A program made the translations under genes and the position numbers. Below the pieces are notes generated by a model that saw nothing but the letters and a program-made list of their open reading frames with translations, did no database searches and was not told the origin of the DNA. This document shows positions 12,933 through 23,509 of a stretch of DNA of 64,000 nucleotides, one piece after another. Within the stretch, counting starts at the first letter, position 1; each line of letters begins with the position of its first letter. This DNA comes from Isoetes taiwanensis (taxonomy: Eukaryota; Streptophyta; Lycopodiopsida; Isoetales; Isoetaceae), in assembly GCA_021234155.1 (NCBI GenBank), contig JAJEKV010000026.1:4142644-4206643 (forward strand), in the 5' to 3' direction.

Positions 12933-13170
12933 GTTGCCCCTAAGGGGGCAAACCCTTGTTTATGTGGGTTTTTAGCATATTCCAAAGATATGCTGGTATA
13001 TGCCTAGTATATTCGGAAAACTGCTCAAAACCTGCTACCGGCCTTAAACTGGCGGTCATCCTCGTTACTGGGCGAGGCTCTTCTTGCACTGTGTAGCCGG
13101 TAGCCAGTCTAGTCTAGGATCGTGTGTAAATTCGCGGTCGCTCCGTTGCTGGGCAGCGACTCTGGAAACC
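12933..13170 (+). repeat. Dispersed hairpin repeat, family A copy 1
   Basis: TTTTGGGTTGCCCCTAAGGG followed by GGCAAACCCT forms a hairpin, with GGGTTGCCCC pairing with GGGGCAAACCC. It is followed by TTTATGTGGG and several GGTATATGCCTAGTATAT-like bases. Two other copies lie at 25395 (same strand) and 40480-40613 (opposite strand). All three begin at the same TTTTTGGG boundary, which looks like a true element end. Superfamily unknown. Confidence 0.75.
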
Positions 13171-13269
13171 GGGTAACTGGAATAGTGTCCATAGATTTCG
13201 GCTGCTGGCCTCTGAGATCAGGATAGGATATGAGCCAAACTCACAAATCTTTGCCAACTATTACAGCAC

Positions 13270-15005
13270 ATACCTCATCCGGAAAGCAAATGGCATGCCA
13301 TTGATACCTGAAAATGCATTTCTGGTAGAAATTGTACAAGTGTTTTGCCCAGTTGTTGCTGGTTGTTGCTTATCTCCATTCAAATCGCATCCTTTATCGG
13401 GATCTAAAGGTGTGTCTTTTTTTTGGCCCCATGCCTGGAATAAATGTTAAATCTTGCCATCATAATAGTAATCTGTTTAAATTGCAATCGTCTCTTGATC
13501 CAGTGCTCCAATATATTTTTAACAAAGGATCAGGACGTTAGACTTGGTAAGCTTGTCCTTACACTTTTGCATTTAGCTTAATGCATGTTCTTATATAACA
13601 GGTGATTTTGGACTGGCAAAAATGCTTACTTCGGAGGATTTAGCACCCTCGGTAAGTTTGAGTGATCATGTAGTCGCATCTGCAGCCTTGGAAGAAATAT
13701 TGCAGAAGAACATTAAAACAAAGTAGCTGCAAACTAAGCCATTCTTATTTATTCAGGTGGTGGGCACCCCCAATTATATGTGTCCAGAACTTCTGGGAGA
13801 CATACCATATGGCTCTAAATCTGACATCTGGCCACTAGGTGCACATCTCCATTCAGTTGGTGTATCAATGGCCTAGAATCTTAATGGCCTATTTGTTCCC
13901 AATTTTTTTGCAGGATGTTGCATGTATGAAATGTGTGCTCACAGGCCTGTTCAAAGCGTAAGTGGTCTTCTTGTCTCATGGTCCTCCGATGTTTGTAGAA
14001 AGACATATTTGTTAGAAGTAATGCTTGTAAAATTGGTTCTTGTAGCACTATCCTCTTGATGTGGCATGTTCGATTTTTTTCCTCTGGAATTTTTATTGGC
14101 AAGCTTCAACAAAGATTCTTGTCAGAATTGTAAAAGCTAGGTGGTAAAAAAGGAACAACATTCACTTGCATGACTGAAATAAAATCTGATGTATGGGCGT
14201 GCGATGACTGCGAGGAAAAGAATTAATATTTAATTCTCCGTCCAGTTGTTGTGATGCCCTGCTTCTTATAGCCATCTCCATACTTTTAGTGTATTCTAAC
14301 TATTTGTGTTTAGTCAGTTTCCATCAAGCTTTTAAGCTTAAACAACAGATAAGTACCTCGTGCTTGTAGTTGAAACAGATTCTATTTTTCCTCAGGATAT
14401 GCAGGGAATGATCTGCAAAATTAACAAATCAACAATTGGTCCAATCTCACTTAGCTACTCTGCATCTTTGTAAGTTACTATCAGCATAGGCTTGATATTT
14501 GTCTTAGTTATATATTTCTTTTAATGTGTTGTCCTTTATAACTATAGGAAGGAAGAGCATAATACGAAGCATACTGCGAAAAAAATCCAGAGCATCGACC
14601 CACGGTGAGTAATTTCCCTTTGATGGCATTCACTTTGTTGATTGAGCTATCTGATTCCCTTTTATCAATAGGCAGCAGAACTATTAAGGCAAGCTGGCTT
14701 GAATTCAAAGCGAAGATTTTCAAATGTCCTTCTCAAGCAATGCAGTGTCGATATAAGTGATGACAGCAGCCAGTCAAGAAGTTATAGAGATAGTATTAGC
14801 TCCGATGACAAAAGCAGCCCTAGATCAAGTTTTGATGATGATGAGCACTCAGAAACAACAACAAATGCCAATGTAGTAACAGGCAACGTTTTTGCCCAAG
14901 TACTGCACTATGAGAACATTGTGAACCCGACTCTGGAAACAAAAGGTCCTGTACAATATGAAGAAATAATTCTAGGCAAAGATAAGTTATTGAATCCCAA
15001 GGCAG
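13270..15005 (+). pseudogene. NEK-family protein kinase fragment (pseudogene)
   Basis: Exons of a plant NIMA-related (NEK) serine/threonine kinase can be read in order, with introns. AYLHSNRILYRDLK (13380-13408) is the catalytic loop, with the usual HRD His replaced by Tyr. CSNIFLTKDQDVRL lies at about 13503-13546, GDFGLAKMLTSEDLAPS at 13602-13651, [17 protein letters not shown] at 13757-13838, then GCCMYEMCAHRP after 13913, INKSTIGPISLSY near 14420-14468, and a C-lobe exon at 14550-14606. GT and AG borders are visible at most junctions. Lesions: the expected RPAFKAF reads RPVQS, consistent with a 2-bp deletion, and the RKNPEHRP exon has one extra A. The N-lobe is largely missing. At 14670-14990 an in-frame tail resembling the NEK linker runs directly into BIG-like sequence. 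Known NEKs regulate microtubules and growth; this copy is probably dead. Confidence 0.85.
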
Positions 15006-15009
15006 ACAA

Positions 15010-17170
15010 TTTGCAACTTAAAAGGGCCTACAAAAGTGGATCTTTGGACATGAAAATAAAAGCAGATTATCCAAATGCCAAGGAATTGAAATCACAATTG
15101 TTAAGTGGGTCTCTTGTAAAGTCTTTGCTGACAATCAGCAGCAGAGGTCGACTTGCTGCAGGAGAGGGTGATAAGGTGACCCCCTTTGATGTAGGACAAC
15201 TTATTGGTCAACCAACTGTGACCCCAGTGACTGTAGACAAGACTACTGTAACAATGTGCTTTACCGTCAACAGTTGGGTGGTAGAGGTGATTCTAGTGCT
15301 TGGATTATGACAGAGATTATTCAGTTTCCTGAGCAATACAAGCCAGTAAAAGGCATTTCCCTACATTTCTCTTATGCCCACAGGCTCATGTTTCTTTCAA
15401 TGAATGATGGCACAACATGGATTGCAAGATTAGATCTAAACAATATGACACTCTCTGAAGTTTCTAGCCTTTTTGAGAAAGATCAAGATGGGAAAACAAG
15501 GCCAGCAGCATTTCACCATTGGAGGGATTTATTTGATGGCAGTGGACTTTTTATGTGCCTATGTAGTCAAGCACAAAGGGCAAACTCTGCTATCGTTATG
15601 CATATCGGGGCTGACACTGTGCATTTACGAGGGGGAAGCAATGTTGACGGTGTAACAGCATACAAGCCCATAACAAAAGAAAAAGGCAGTCTCCACATAT
15701 TCTCATATGCACCCTCGGTAAAAGAGTGGAAGTATTTCAAGCTGCTTAGATTCATCTAGAGCTACTTCTAATCTGGAGATAGACCATGCTAAAAAGTTAG
15801 GGGCTGTTCTCCTTAGCAGTAGGGCAAGCACTGGACCTGGTCCTGTATTTCCTGTGGACCTTTTTGAAAAGAATATATGTATAACATCAGATGTCAAGTT
15901 GGGTGGGGATATTCTTCGAAATACCGTTTCAGATGGTGTTAAGCACAACCTTGCATAGAAAGATGGGTTTATTGAAAGTCCAAGCCCCCTTGGTTTTAAG
16001 GTATTGTTTTTGTTCACTTCGGTCCAATTAATTCTTGATTGGAACATTTTCTTTGAGCTTATGGTGCATAGACATTGTGCACATATATGGTTTTTAACTC
16101 CAATCCTGACTTGGTAATAGTTGGCTGTCGGGTTCATGTTGGCAACATGCCTGCTAGCCATATACCTTCTGAGGTTCGTTTGTTCCAACGATTTGTAAAG
16201 TTAGAGGAAGGAGTGCATTCATGGTATGACATACCTTTCACAAACTCAGAGTCGCTACTCTCTGATGAAGAGTTCGTGCATTGGCCCTACATTTAATGGA
16301 TCTGCTCTTCCTAGAATAGATAGCTTGGAAATTTATGCACGATCAAAAGGTGAGTTTGGTTGGAAAGAAAAGCTTGATGCTGTGCTGGACATGGAAAATC
16401 AGCAAGGAATTTCATCATCTTTGGTAGCTGGAAGTAGTACATCTAAACTGAAGAAGGTACAAAATGCATCAATGCAATAGCAAGTCCTTTATGAAAATTT
16501 TAAACTGCTGTCAGAATTTTATATAATTTGTAAGGGACAATCAATTGCCACAGTTGATGAAACTCAGAATACAAAGTGTCTGTCCGTGTTAGAGAGAAAT
16601 ATGTCGTGCATTCTCTTTTCCCTAATAGAGATGCATATTATCAGGTAAATTGTGTCATTTGAGCGCCAATTTTAAAGTGGACATCTATTTCAGCAGGCTA
16701 AAGTTGCATTTTCTCCCTTATCAGGTGAAGGACATGATGTGTTTATCAGGAGTGGCACGCTCCTATCCTTCGGTTGTGTCTAAACTAATGTTAGGTGGTT
16801 CATGCATGACTGAGATAATTCAAGACTTTACAAGTCAAGTTCGTACGGTTTGTAAAGTTCTCTACACAGACCATCAAATCTGGCCAACTTCTTAGAACGT
16901 CAAGGTATAAGTGCGTTTGGAATTTATGTCTGACTTACAGTCTTTTAAGTTAATTGGTAGTTACTGCCTCTTGAATTTTGATACTGATGCATCTTTTGGT
17001 GGAGCAGATGCTTCAATAATTGAAGGCCTTATCGACATGCTTTGGGATATGCTTGGGCGAGATGGTCTTGAGCCGCAAGTCATCAATGGCCTTGTCGTCC
17101 TCAGAGTAGATCTACTTTATGGGTATGCGGAATGTCTTAGTATACATGCTGAACAAATAAAAAAAGTTTT
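15010..17170 (+). pseudogene. BIG: BIG (UBR4-like, auxin-transport protein) exon fragment, pseudogene
   Basis: Several stretches match what I remember of the very large plant protein BIG. These are LVKSLLTISSRGRLAAGEGD and FDVGQLIGQPT at 15110-15210, ISLHFSYAHRLMFLSMNDGT at 15350-15415, and LLSSRASTGPGPVFPVDLFE with DVKLGGDILRNTVSDG at 15805-15945. Further ones are ESPSPLGFK to 16000, then NSNPDLVIVGCRVHVGN and HIPSEVRLFQRFVKLEEGV, GPTFNGSALPRIDSLEIYAR at 16285-16345, and a later piece IIEGLIDMLWDMLGRDGLEP. Frames change at about 15250, 15750 and 16275; a TAG interrupts at 15956-15958. The segment from 16001 looks like an original intron with a damaged acceptor. The piece keeps introns, so it is copied genomic DNA, not a retrocopy. 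Family function (calossin-like ubiquitin ligase scaffold affecting auxin transport) does not apply to this fragment. Confidence 0.88.
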
Positions 17171-17214
17171 GAGCATCCACAAACCTGCAATGTGGACCAT
17201 TTTTTGTTTGTAGC

Positions 17215-18760
17215 ACACTTGGTGGATGCCAAGAATGCCAATCAATGGATAATAATAGGTTAAGTTTTGCTAAAATCCAAAAAACTTTCCTACTGTCCTA
17301 AACCAACACAATGATTCATAAAACTCCTCAAATCCAACCCAAACGAGTCGCCAAAATAGAGATTTAAGGGTTCAACATCTATATCCGATCAGCTTCTAGC
17401 CTAAAAAATGGATCGATTAGGTGTTTTTCAAGCAGCCCACAAAAAAAGTCATCTGTATTTTTGGTAAGGAAAAAATGGTCAAAAAGTTAAAAAAAATTGT
17501 TGTCCACATCTTTGGTTAGCCACGTGTCAATCCTGCAGATGCGTGGGTAACACATCTTATAATAAGATGCGGGTGTCTGTCGACCACTGAACCTTAGCAA
17601 GGTCGCAACGATACCCCTTTTTTTTATATATATTTTTACTTCTTTTTGCCCTCCCTCATAGACAAAGAAATAAAAGAACTGATTTGGGAATGCTACATTA
17701 TGATTAATATCATAGAATTCTCCTACTTATGATTGAGAATGTTCAATTCTCTTACTTCCTCGACCTAATCATCCTTGAGGAAAGCAGTACTGTATCAGTT
17801 AAAACCAATGACTAGAAATAAATGACTAAAGTTTTATGACGTGTTGATCGAAAAGTCAACATTAAGAACTAGGATTTCATCTGTTAACTATAAGTCAATG
17901 GCTAATTAAATGTAAGTAGCAGGATTTGAAAGATGGGTATAAATCATATAAACTTGACCATTGAATTTTGAAATATGCCAAAGTCACATTCACAGTGGAC
18001 AAATCAAGGTGTTCACCAATGTCTTTTATAACCAAAAGGATGTGTGTGAGGTGGATTACATAGGTTGTAGATGCTAAGGACGTGAACAGATGGATGGTAG
18101 ATGCTCATAGGGTAATGCTAAGGACGTGAACAGATGGATGGTAGATGCTCATAGGGCAATGATGTATTGCTGCATATATTGTGCATTATATATTGTGCAT
18201 CAATGGTGCAAATCAATGGAGCATGATGCTAAAGTCTTTTCCCCATAGCTTGCAAAATAAAAGTACCTCCATCACTTGGAAATCAAGATTGGCCTCTCCA
18301 ATTTCCAAGTCACACTATGATTATTGGGCTATAGTGCAAAATTCAATGATAATGACTTCCCTGCTTGTGACAGCAGACAGTACAAAATCAAACACCTGGC
18401 ACATTGACTAGAAAGCATGTAAAAGAAAGGAAGGATGGGGATTTGTACCCCACCAAATCAGCTTCACTCGGTATAACGGTCATTCCCAAAAGATTGCATT
18501 ATTTAAAGGGTACAGATGGTGACGCAACAGAGAGGAGATGGGGCGACAAAAGGGACAGACTGTTGGCATGTGCTTGATTCCTCTTCTCTCGCAAACTATA
18601 ATTCGCTTCTGCTCATCCAGTTTAACTGGTAGGATGCTCTCTAAACTTGCAGCCTGGGAATCTACATCCTTTATCCTTTCCAACGTCAACAAAATCAGAC
18701 TCTGCTACATCGGCAGCTTTCCCATTTTCACATAGATAAGCAGACTTGCTTATCTATTTT
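17215..18760. other. Non-coding stretch with one short tandem repeat
   Basis: No exon recognised. At 18072-18164 a unit of about 46-47 bp containing GGACGTGAACAGATGGATGG occurs twice in tandem. Confidence 0.6.
18072..18164. repeat. Two-copy tandem repeat of about 46 bp
   Basis: TGCTAAGGACGTGAACAGAT through GCTCATAGGG(T/C)AA is repeated in immediate succession with a single base difference. Confidence 0.9.
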
Positions 18761-18764
18761 TTGG

Positions 18765-19036
18765 CCAGAACTGTGCAGGATTTGCACGATATGGACGTGG
18801 TTCACAGGGATCTCAAGTCCCAAAACATGCTTGCCAGCATAACTACATATGAAGGAAATTCTTCAGAAGCTTGAGTTGGGAAAAGATGTTGCCTCTACAT
18901 GTTTGAAATGGGATTCTTTAGCAATGTTAGAGGAGGCCAAAGATCTTATTCTTGGAATGATGTGTCTAGATCCTCAAAGAAGATTGACAATAGCAAATTC
19001 TCTGTCATCCTTGGGTCTTGGAACACACTGGTTATG
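18765..19036 (+). pseudogene. Second protein kinase fragment with deleted core
   Basis: The frame around 18775-18850 reads QDLHDMDVVHRDLKSQNML, a catalytic loop with intact HRDLK and N. About 60 bases on, a different frame reads EEAKDLILGMMCLDPQRRLT, which is C-lobe subdomain XI with its conserved Arg. Everything between (the DFG magnesium loop, activation segment and APE motif) is absent, so the locus cannot encode an active kinase. The C-lobe wording recalls CAMK/CDPK-like kinases rather than NEK, so it is a different source gene from the one at 13.3 kb. A stop separates the two pieces. Confidence 0.75.
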
Positions 19037-19267
19037 ATGGTCAATATTATGAGAATAATGTAAGATCTCCTAGTCCTTCAAACATCGGCAGTGGTACATG
19101 AAGCCTAGAGCAAGCCAAGAAAATGCAGAGAATATTGATGGCGAGCTGAAGCACATAAAGCTCAAAATAAGGATAAAAGGAATGCAAAGGCCTCATCAGT
19201 TTGAGGATAGTTGTAACAAATAGTCTTGTTTGTAGAGAGTTGATGCAGGATGCCATAAAAAGATAAA

Positions 19268-19951
19268 GTTGTAGCTACAAAATGGGTTATGGTAAGTTGT
19301 TTCTCCTTGCCTAGAACTTTCATGATGCAAAGCTGTCTTACGAGGATAAGAGCACAATTTATTTGTCTGAGATGGTCAATCCAATTGTTGATCAAGAACG
19401 GGGATGCGATGCCACAGAGACATGAATTCAAGATTCTATCCACGAGAATACTAAACTACTCAGTTATATACACAATTCGATCGAGGTGCACTTGTGGACG
19501 AGCTTGTACGTGAATGTAGCGAAACTACAAACTGATTATAAGAACATGATAGGGGTCTATTTTAATTTAAATATAGATTATAAAAACATGACTTCACGGT
19601 TAGATTTAGGTTGTAGCTACAAAATGGGTTATGGTAAGTTGTTTCTCCTTGCCTAGAACTTTCATGATGCAAAGTTGTCTTACGAGGATAAGAGCACAAT
19701 TTATTTGTCTGAGATGGTCAATCCAATTGTTGATCAAGAACGGGGATGCGATGCCTCAGAGACATGAATTCAAGATTCTATCAACGAGAATACTAAACTA
19801 CTCACTTATATACACAATTCGATCAAGGTGCACTTGTGGACGAGCTTGTACGTGAATGTAGCGAAACTACAAACTGATCATAAGAACATGATAGGGGTCT
19901 ATTTTAATTTAAATATAGATTATAAAAACATGACTTCACAGTTAGATTTAG
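19268..19951. repeat. Two-copy 342-bp tandem duplication
   Basis: GTTGTAGCTACAAAATGGG at 19268 recurs at 19610, and the copies match for 342 bases with only a few substitutions. The period is a multiple of three. In one frame each copy reads KLSYEDKSTIYLSEMVNPIV, which looks like real protein sequence, followed by a stop in both. I do not recognise the source. Probably a duplicated exon fragment. Confidence 0.92.
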
Positions 19952-19972
19952 GCCACTTCACCTTCAAGAAAC

Positions 19973-20008
19973 TGGAGGGCAACCCTCCGTGCGCAGCACC
20001 TTGTTTCT
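19973..20008 (+). repeat. Dispersed terminal-hairpin repeat, family B copy 1
   Basis: GGAGGGCAACCCTCCGTGCG then CAGCACCTTGTTTC. GGAGGG-CAA-CCCTCC is a perfect 6-bp stem with a 3-base loop. Related copies are at 22735-22780 (minus), 29296-29340 (plus) and 37053-37090 (minus). Confidence 0.8.
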
Positions 20009-20089
20009 TTTGTTTCCTAGTCAAAATTTTCTCATATATCATTATGCTCTACTTACCTCACGCTCTGAACTTACCTCACATTTCGGCAA

Positions 20090-20490
20090 ATTTTACCTTA
20101 GATTCCAACGATTTACCTTGCATTCTTCTCATCTAGGTTGCATTCAGATCATCTAGTGCATTCTACATTAGCCGAATTTTCTCTAAGTGGCTTCTATGTA
20201 ATGGGAATGTCTCTTTGCTTCGCATTCCTTTGTGTCAACAATGCCTCCCCTTGACGACATCGGCATTGTTGCCAAAATATTCGCCATTTACCTTTTACAT
20301 CACGTTCTAGCAAAATTAGCTTATGTTCTGACGATTCACCTTGCATTCTTCTCATCTAGATTGTATTCTCTCATCTAGCTCGCGTTCTACCTTCGCTGCT
20401 CTATGTGGCTTCCACGTAATGGGAATATCTCTTTGCTTGACGTTCCTTTGTGTCAACAATGCCTCTGCCTGAAGGCATCGGTCGGCAGAG
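20090..20490. repeat. Diverged local tandem duplication, period about 235 bp
   Basis: Both halves contain CCTTGCATTCTTCTCATCTAG, then a TGGCTTC(T/C)A(T/C)GTAATGGG tract and GTGTCAACAATGCCTC. Divergence is moderate, so the duplication is older than those nearby. No coding sequence recognised. Confidence 0.75.
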
Positions 20491-20523
20491 GCATGTCTAC
20501 CAACCACGCTTCGCCATATTTCA

Positions 20524-21090
20524 CGTTAAAGAATGTTGAGCAAATTTGAAGTCACCAGTGGGTAAATGTTTTACTATACATTATTCTTTAACCTAAGATT
20601 CTTGCATTTTCATCCCACATTCAGGCATTTTCACCCCATATTTTGGCTGATTCCACCCAGTTGAATTGTTGTTACCATCGATTTCACATTGCAAGGAACA
20701 CCTCGGTGCTTACCACTTCCACCCCGGATCTTAAGCCCCAAGGTGTCTCTTGCATATAAATTTGAGCACAAGTAAACACTTTTCATTTTTTATAAGTGAC
20801 GATAAAATTTCTTCTTAGGAACCTTAACACTAAGAAAGTCAACTGACAATCTGCTACCATTTGTACGAATTGAAAAAGCAAATAAGACACTTTCTCAAGG
20901 CATCCTTTGAACTCTGGCATGATTTGCTTTAGATCCTAAAAAATTTCAATAACCATCAAAGCACAACAATGTAATTGCAAATCTCAACATAACACAAGAA
21001 GTAAGTACATTCTAATGCAGAACCTTACATTCAAGTTGTTTGTATCTCCATCATCATGCCTTTTTACTGATTGGCAATGCAATAAACTTC
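20524..21090 (+). repeat. Inverted dispersed repeat, copy 1 (partner 35821-36401)
   Basis: Read on the plus strand, this 567-base segment matches the reverse complement of 35821-36401 over its whole length. CGTTAAAGAATGTTGAGC at 20524 pairs with the end of the partner, and GGCAATGCAATAAACTTC at 21073 pairs with its start. Intervening marks such as CACCTCGGTGCTTACCAC also match. The two lie about 15 kb apart in opposite orientation. No protein recognised. Confidence 0.92.
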
Positions 21091-21365
21091 TTGTAGAATT
21101 ATGAGAAGTAAGAAAAGAACAAGAATAGTATGAATAAATCACCATAAGACTGAAACAAATTTCATTTATCAATTCTAAACGGCCAACTAATTCGGATCAT
21201 TTTAGTTAAGCACCTAGGTCAGTATGGACGATGATCGTCGCCCTAGCCTGGCTTATACCATGGAAATAGGGCCATAGTGTCTCAAGGCCTGTTGGAAGGA
21301 AAAGCGAGCTCAGTGGCTTGCCAGATAAAATGTGCAGGAGCACAAGTGCAAACAGAGGCAGGCTA

Positions 21366-21600
21366 GAGCTTGAGACAATACCTAGACGCTTGCTTCCTCA
21401 ATGAGCTTTGGGATGCCGACGCTCTTGAACACGTCAAGACAACCGCGCCACATAAACCCCACCTTGGAGCGGGGCACGCAACGTTACCTGCGTACCCATC
21501 TGCCTATGAAAGACTCATTGCCTCCATTCGCACAGGTGCCACCGTCTCTGAATTGAGACAGGCAGATGGATTGGGGAGCCATGCCAGGACAGGATTTGTT
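21366..21600 (+). mobile_element. Decayed transposon coding fragment, family Y copy 1
   Basis: This segment is homologous at DNA level to 34809-35045. Both contain AGCTTTGGGATGCCG-like bases and a TGCGNACCCATCTGCCTATGA core. Conceptual translation across frames gives RYLRTHLPM and LRVEMGRW-type phrases followed by C..C. This recalls the C-terminal region found after reverse transcriptase in LINE-like elements. Both copies carry frameshifts. The LINE link is from memory and tentative. Confidence 0.5.
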
Positions 21601-22334
21601 GGTGTTTGGACTTTGGCTTTACAGGATCAAGCATATTTTGTGCTTTTTCATCCATATTTGCTATCTAGATCAGTATAATCTTGTGTAGTGAGAAATCACA
21701 AGTCTCATAGTAATAATAAGCTTTGTTTGAATAAACTATTCAATCAAAATGAGGTATTGGCATCCCTAGTATTCCTTAAAGGAATCGAAGGCAAAGAACA
21801 AAAAAAATATGTTATGCTTGATTTGTGGTAGGTGTGCTCATCCGTGTTGAACATGTAAAAGAACAAGATTTATTATTATCATAAGGAATTGATTGTGACT
21901 AAGGGTGAAATGTTACTTCGAGCAAGCCCAATCTAGGGACAAAGACTTTCAAAGTCATCACTTTTACTTTCATTGGTTTAGGGTTCACGCTTGAGGGTTG
22001 CATTTTTAGTCAAGGATTCAAATCCAAATGTTGTAAACCCTCATGGTAGAGGTAAGAGTCCCACCATGGGATTAATATGATATGAATGGTCCCATTATTT
22101 CTCCTAAGGGTTATGTAACTTGTAATTTTATGCCAAGGAGTCCCCCTAGCAAATTTATAAAAAACAACATGGTTTATTAACGACCCCTCACCTTATTGGT
22201 TAAGGAAACAATTGGGCCTTAAGGTCAATGGGTCAACTCTTGAATTGTAATTGTATACTCTATGATGGAGATATGAGTCTGTCCATGGGAAACAGTACCA
22301 ATGTATGCAGGAAACGTGTCTATTGTCTTTATTT

Positions 22335-22620
22335 TCATGTATATCCCTTGTATTTCATTCCCTATGGAGGTATGAATTTCTCATGGAAGTATATTTTTTA
22401 ATATGAGCCTAGCAATCTTGGTTATGGTATGGTGTTGAAGGGCATGCAAATTAGAAAAGATGCCTTGAGGCCCTAATATATTTATTTTCATGTCTACCCC
22501 TTGTATTTTTATTCTTTATGGAAGTATGAATCCCCTCCAATGGAGTATATTTTGTAATATGAGCCTAGTCTTCTTGGTTGTGGTATGGTGTCAAGGGGCA
22601 TGTAGATTAGAAAAGATTTG
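22335..22620. repeat. Two-copy tandem repeat, period about 148 bp
   Basis: Two copies share TCATGT(A/C)TA(T/C)CCCTTGTATTT, AATATGAGCCTAG, CTTGGTTNTGGTATGGTGT and TTAGAAAAGAT in the same order. Moderately diverged; no gene seen. Confidence 0.8.
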
Positions 22621-22734
22621 AATTTTCACATGTACTAGTTTTCTTGATATGCCTTTGAATTTTCACACGTATTAGTTTGCTTGATATTTTTGAGTAATGC
22701 TTGATATTTTTGAGTAAATCTAACGTCCTTCAAA

Positions 22735-22780
22735 AAACAAACAAGTTGCTGCGCACGAGGGGTTGCCCTTCGGTGACGCG
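22735..22780 (-). repeat. Dispersed terminal-hairpin repeat, family B copy 2
   Basis: On the minus strand: TCGCGTCACCGAAGGGCAAC then CCCTCGTGCGCAGCAACTTG. It aligns with the other family B copies from TCG(G/C)GTCAC onward, which suggests that TC is the conserved outer end. The stem is imperfect in this copy. Confidence 0.75.
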
Positions 22781-23005
22781 AAAGTGTGTTTTTATGGTTT
22801 CTGTTTTAGCATTTGTTTCCATGTTTTTTATTTGATTGTCCTTTAAGATCAAACTTGAATGCTGATTTGTTTTTTTCATCTGGTTTATCTCTTTCGATCG
22901 CTTATGTATGGTAAGTGAGCAAGAAATAAGGGTATAAGAATTGGAATTTGGATATTCTTCTTTTCTTTGTTTTGTTTGCAATGTACATAGTGAAAGAACT
23001 TTGCT

Positions 23006-23229
23006 TTAGTAAGACATCATTGGTTCTACAGCTATATCAAAATATATAGCTTCCAATTTCTGTGTTATATCCTTTGGTAATTCCTCGTAAATCCACCTTA
23101 AAATTCCTGGCTTATTACCCTTGGTCACGCAGACGTCAAAATAGACCAATCCAAAACTCATATTATACATTCGTGCTAGATTTTGGAAACTTATAAGGTC
23201 GAGGAGCCGTTTCTTACAAATATTGTTCC
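23006..23229 (-). CDS. Unidentified terminal coding exon, 74 codons
   Basis: On the minus strand an AG acceptor (TATTGTAG) precedes an open frame that ends at a TAA. It reads KKRLLDLISFQNLARMYNMS, then GLVYFDVCVTKGNKPGILRW and IYEELPKDITQKLEAIYF. Composition and splice site look like genuine protein-coding sequence. I do not recognise the family. The preceding exon may end at 23389 (donor GTAACG), where another plausible frame reads SEKNEAFSRFVNIMPSRFES. However, the two frames join out of phase at these borders, so the gene may be broken or the donor misplaced. Confidence 0.45.
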
Positions 23230-23509
23230 CTACAATATACAAAAATACATATTTTAGAGTCAAAGATAAGATCGGAGAAAGAATACTTGTTTCATTCCCA
23301 TAAGGGCACACAAGAAATATGCAGACATACAAAACTGCAAACACAAGAATCAAGAAATTAGGAAAGATAAACAAAACAAGTTCGTTACCAAGACCCAAGG
23401 GCGGGGGATTCAAACCTCGAAGGCATGATGTTCACAAATCTCGAAAATGCTTCATTTTTCTCACTGTTAAGCTGCCCGATGCCAAAGGACTCTAACAAAT
23501 CATACATTT

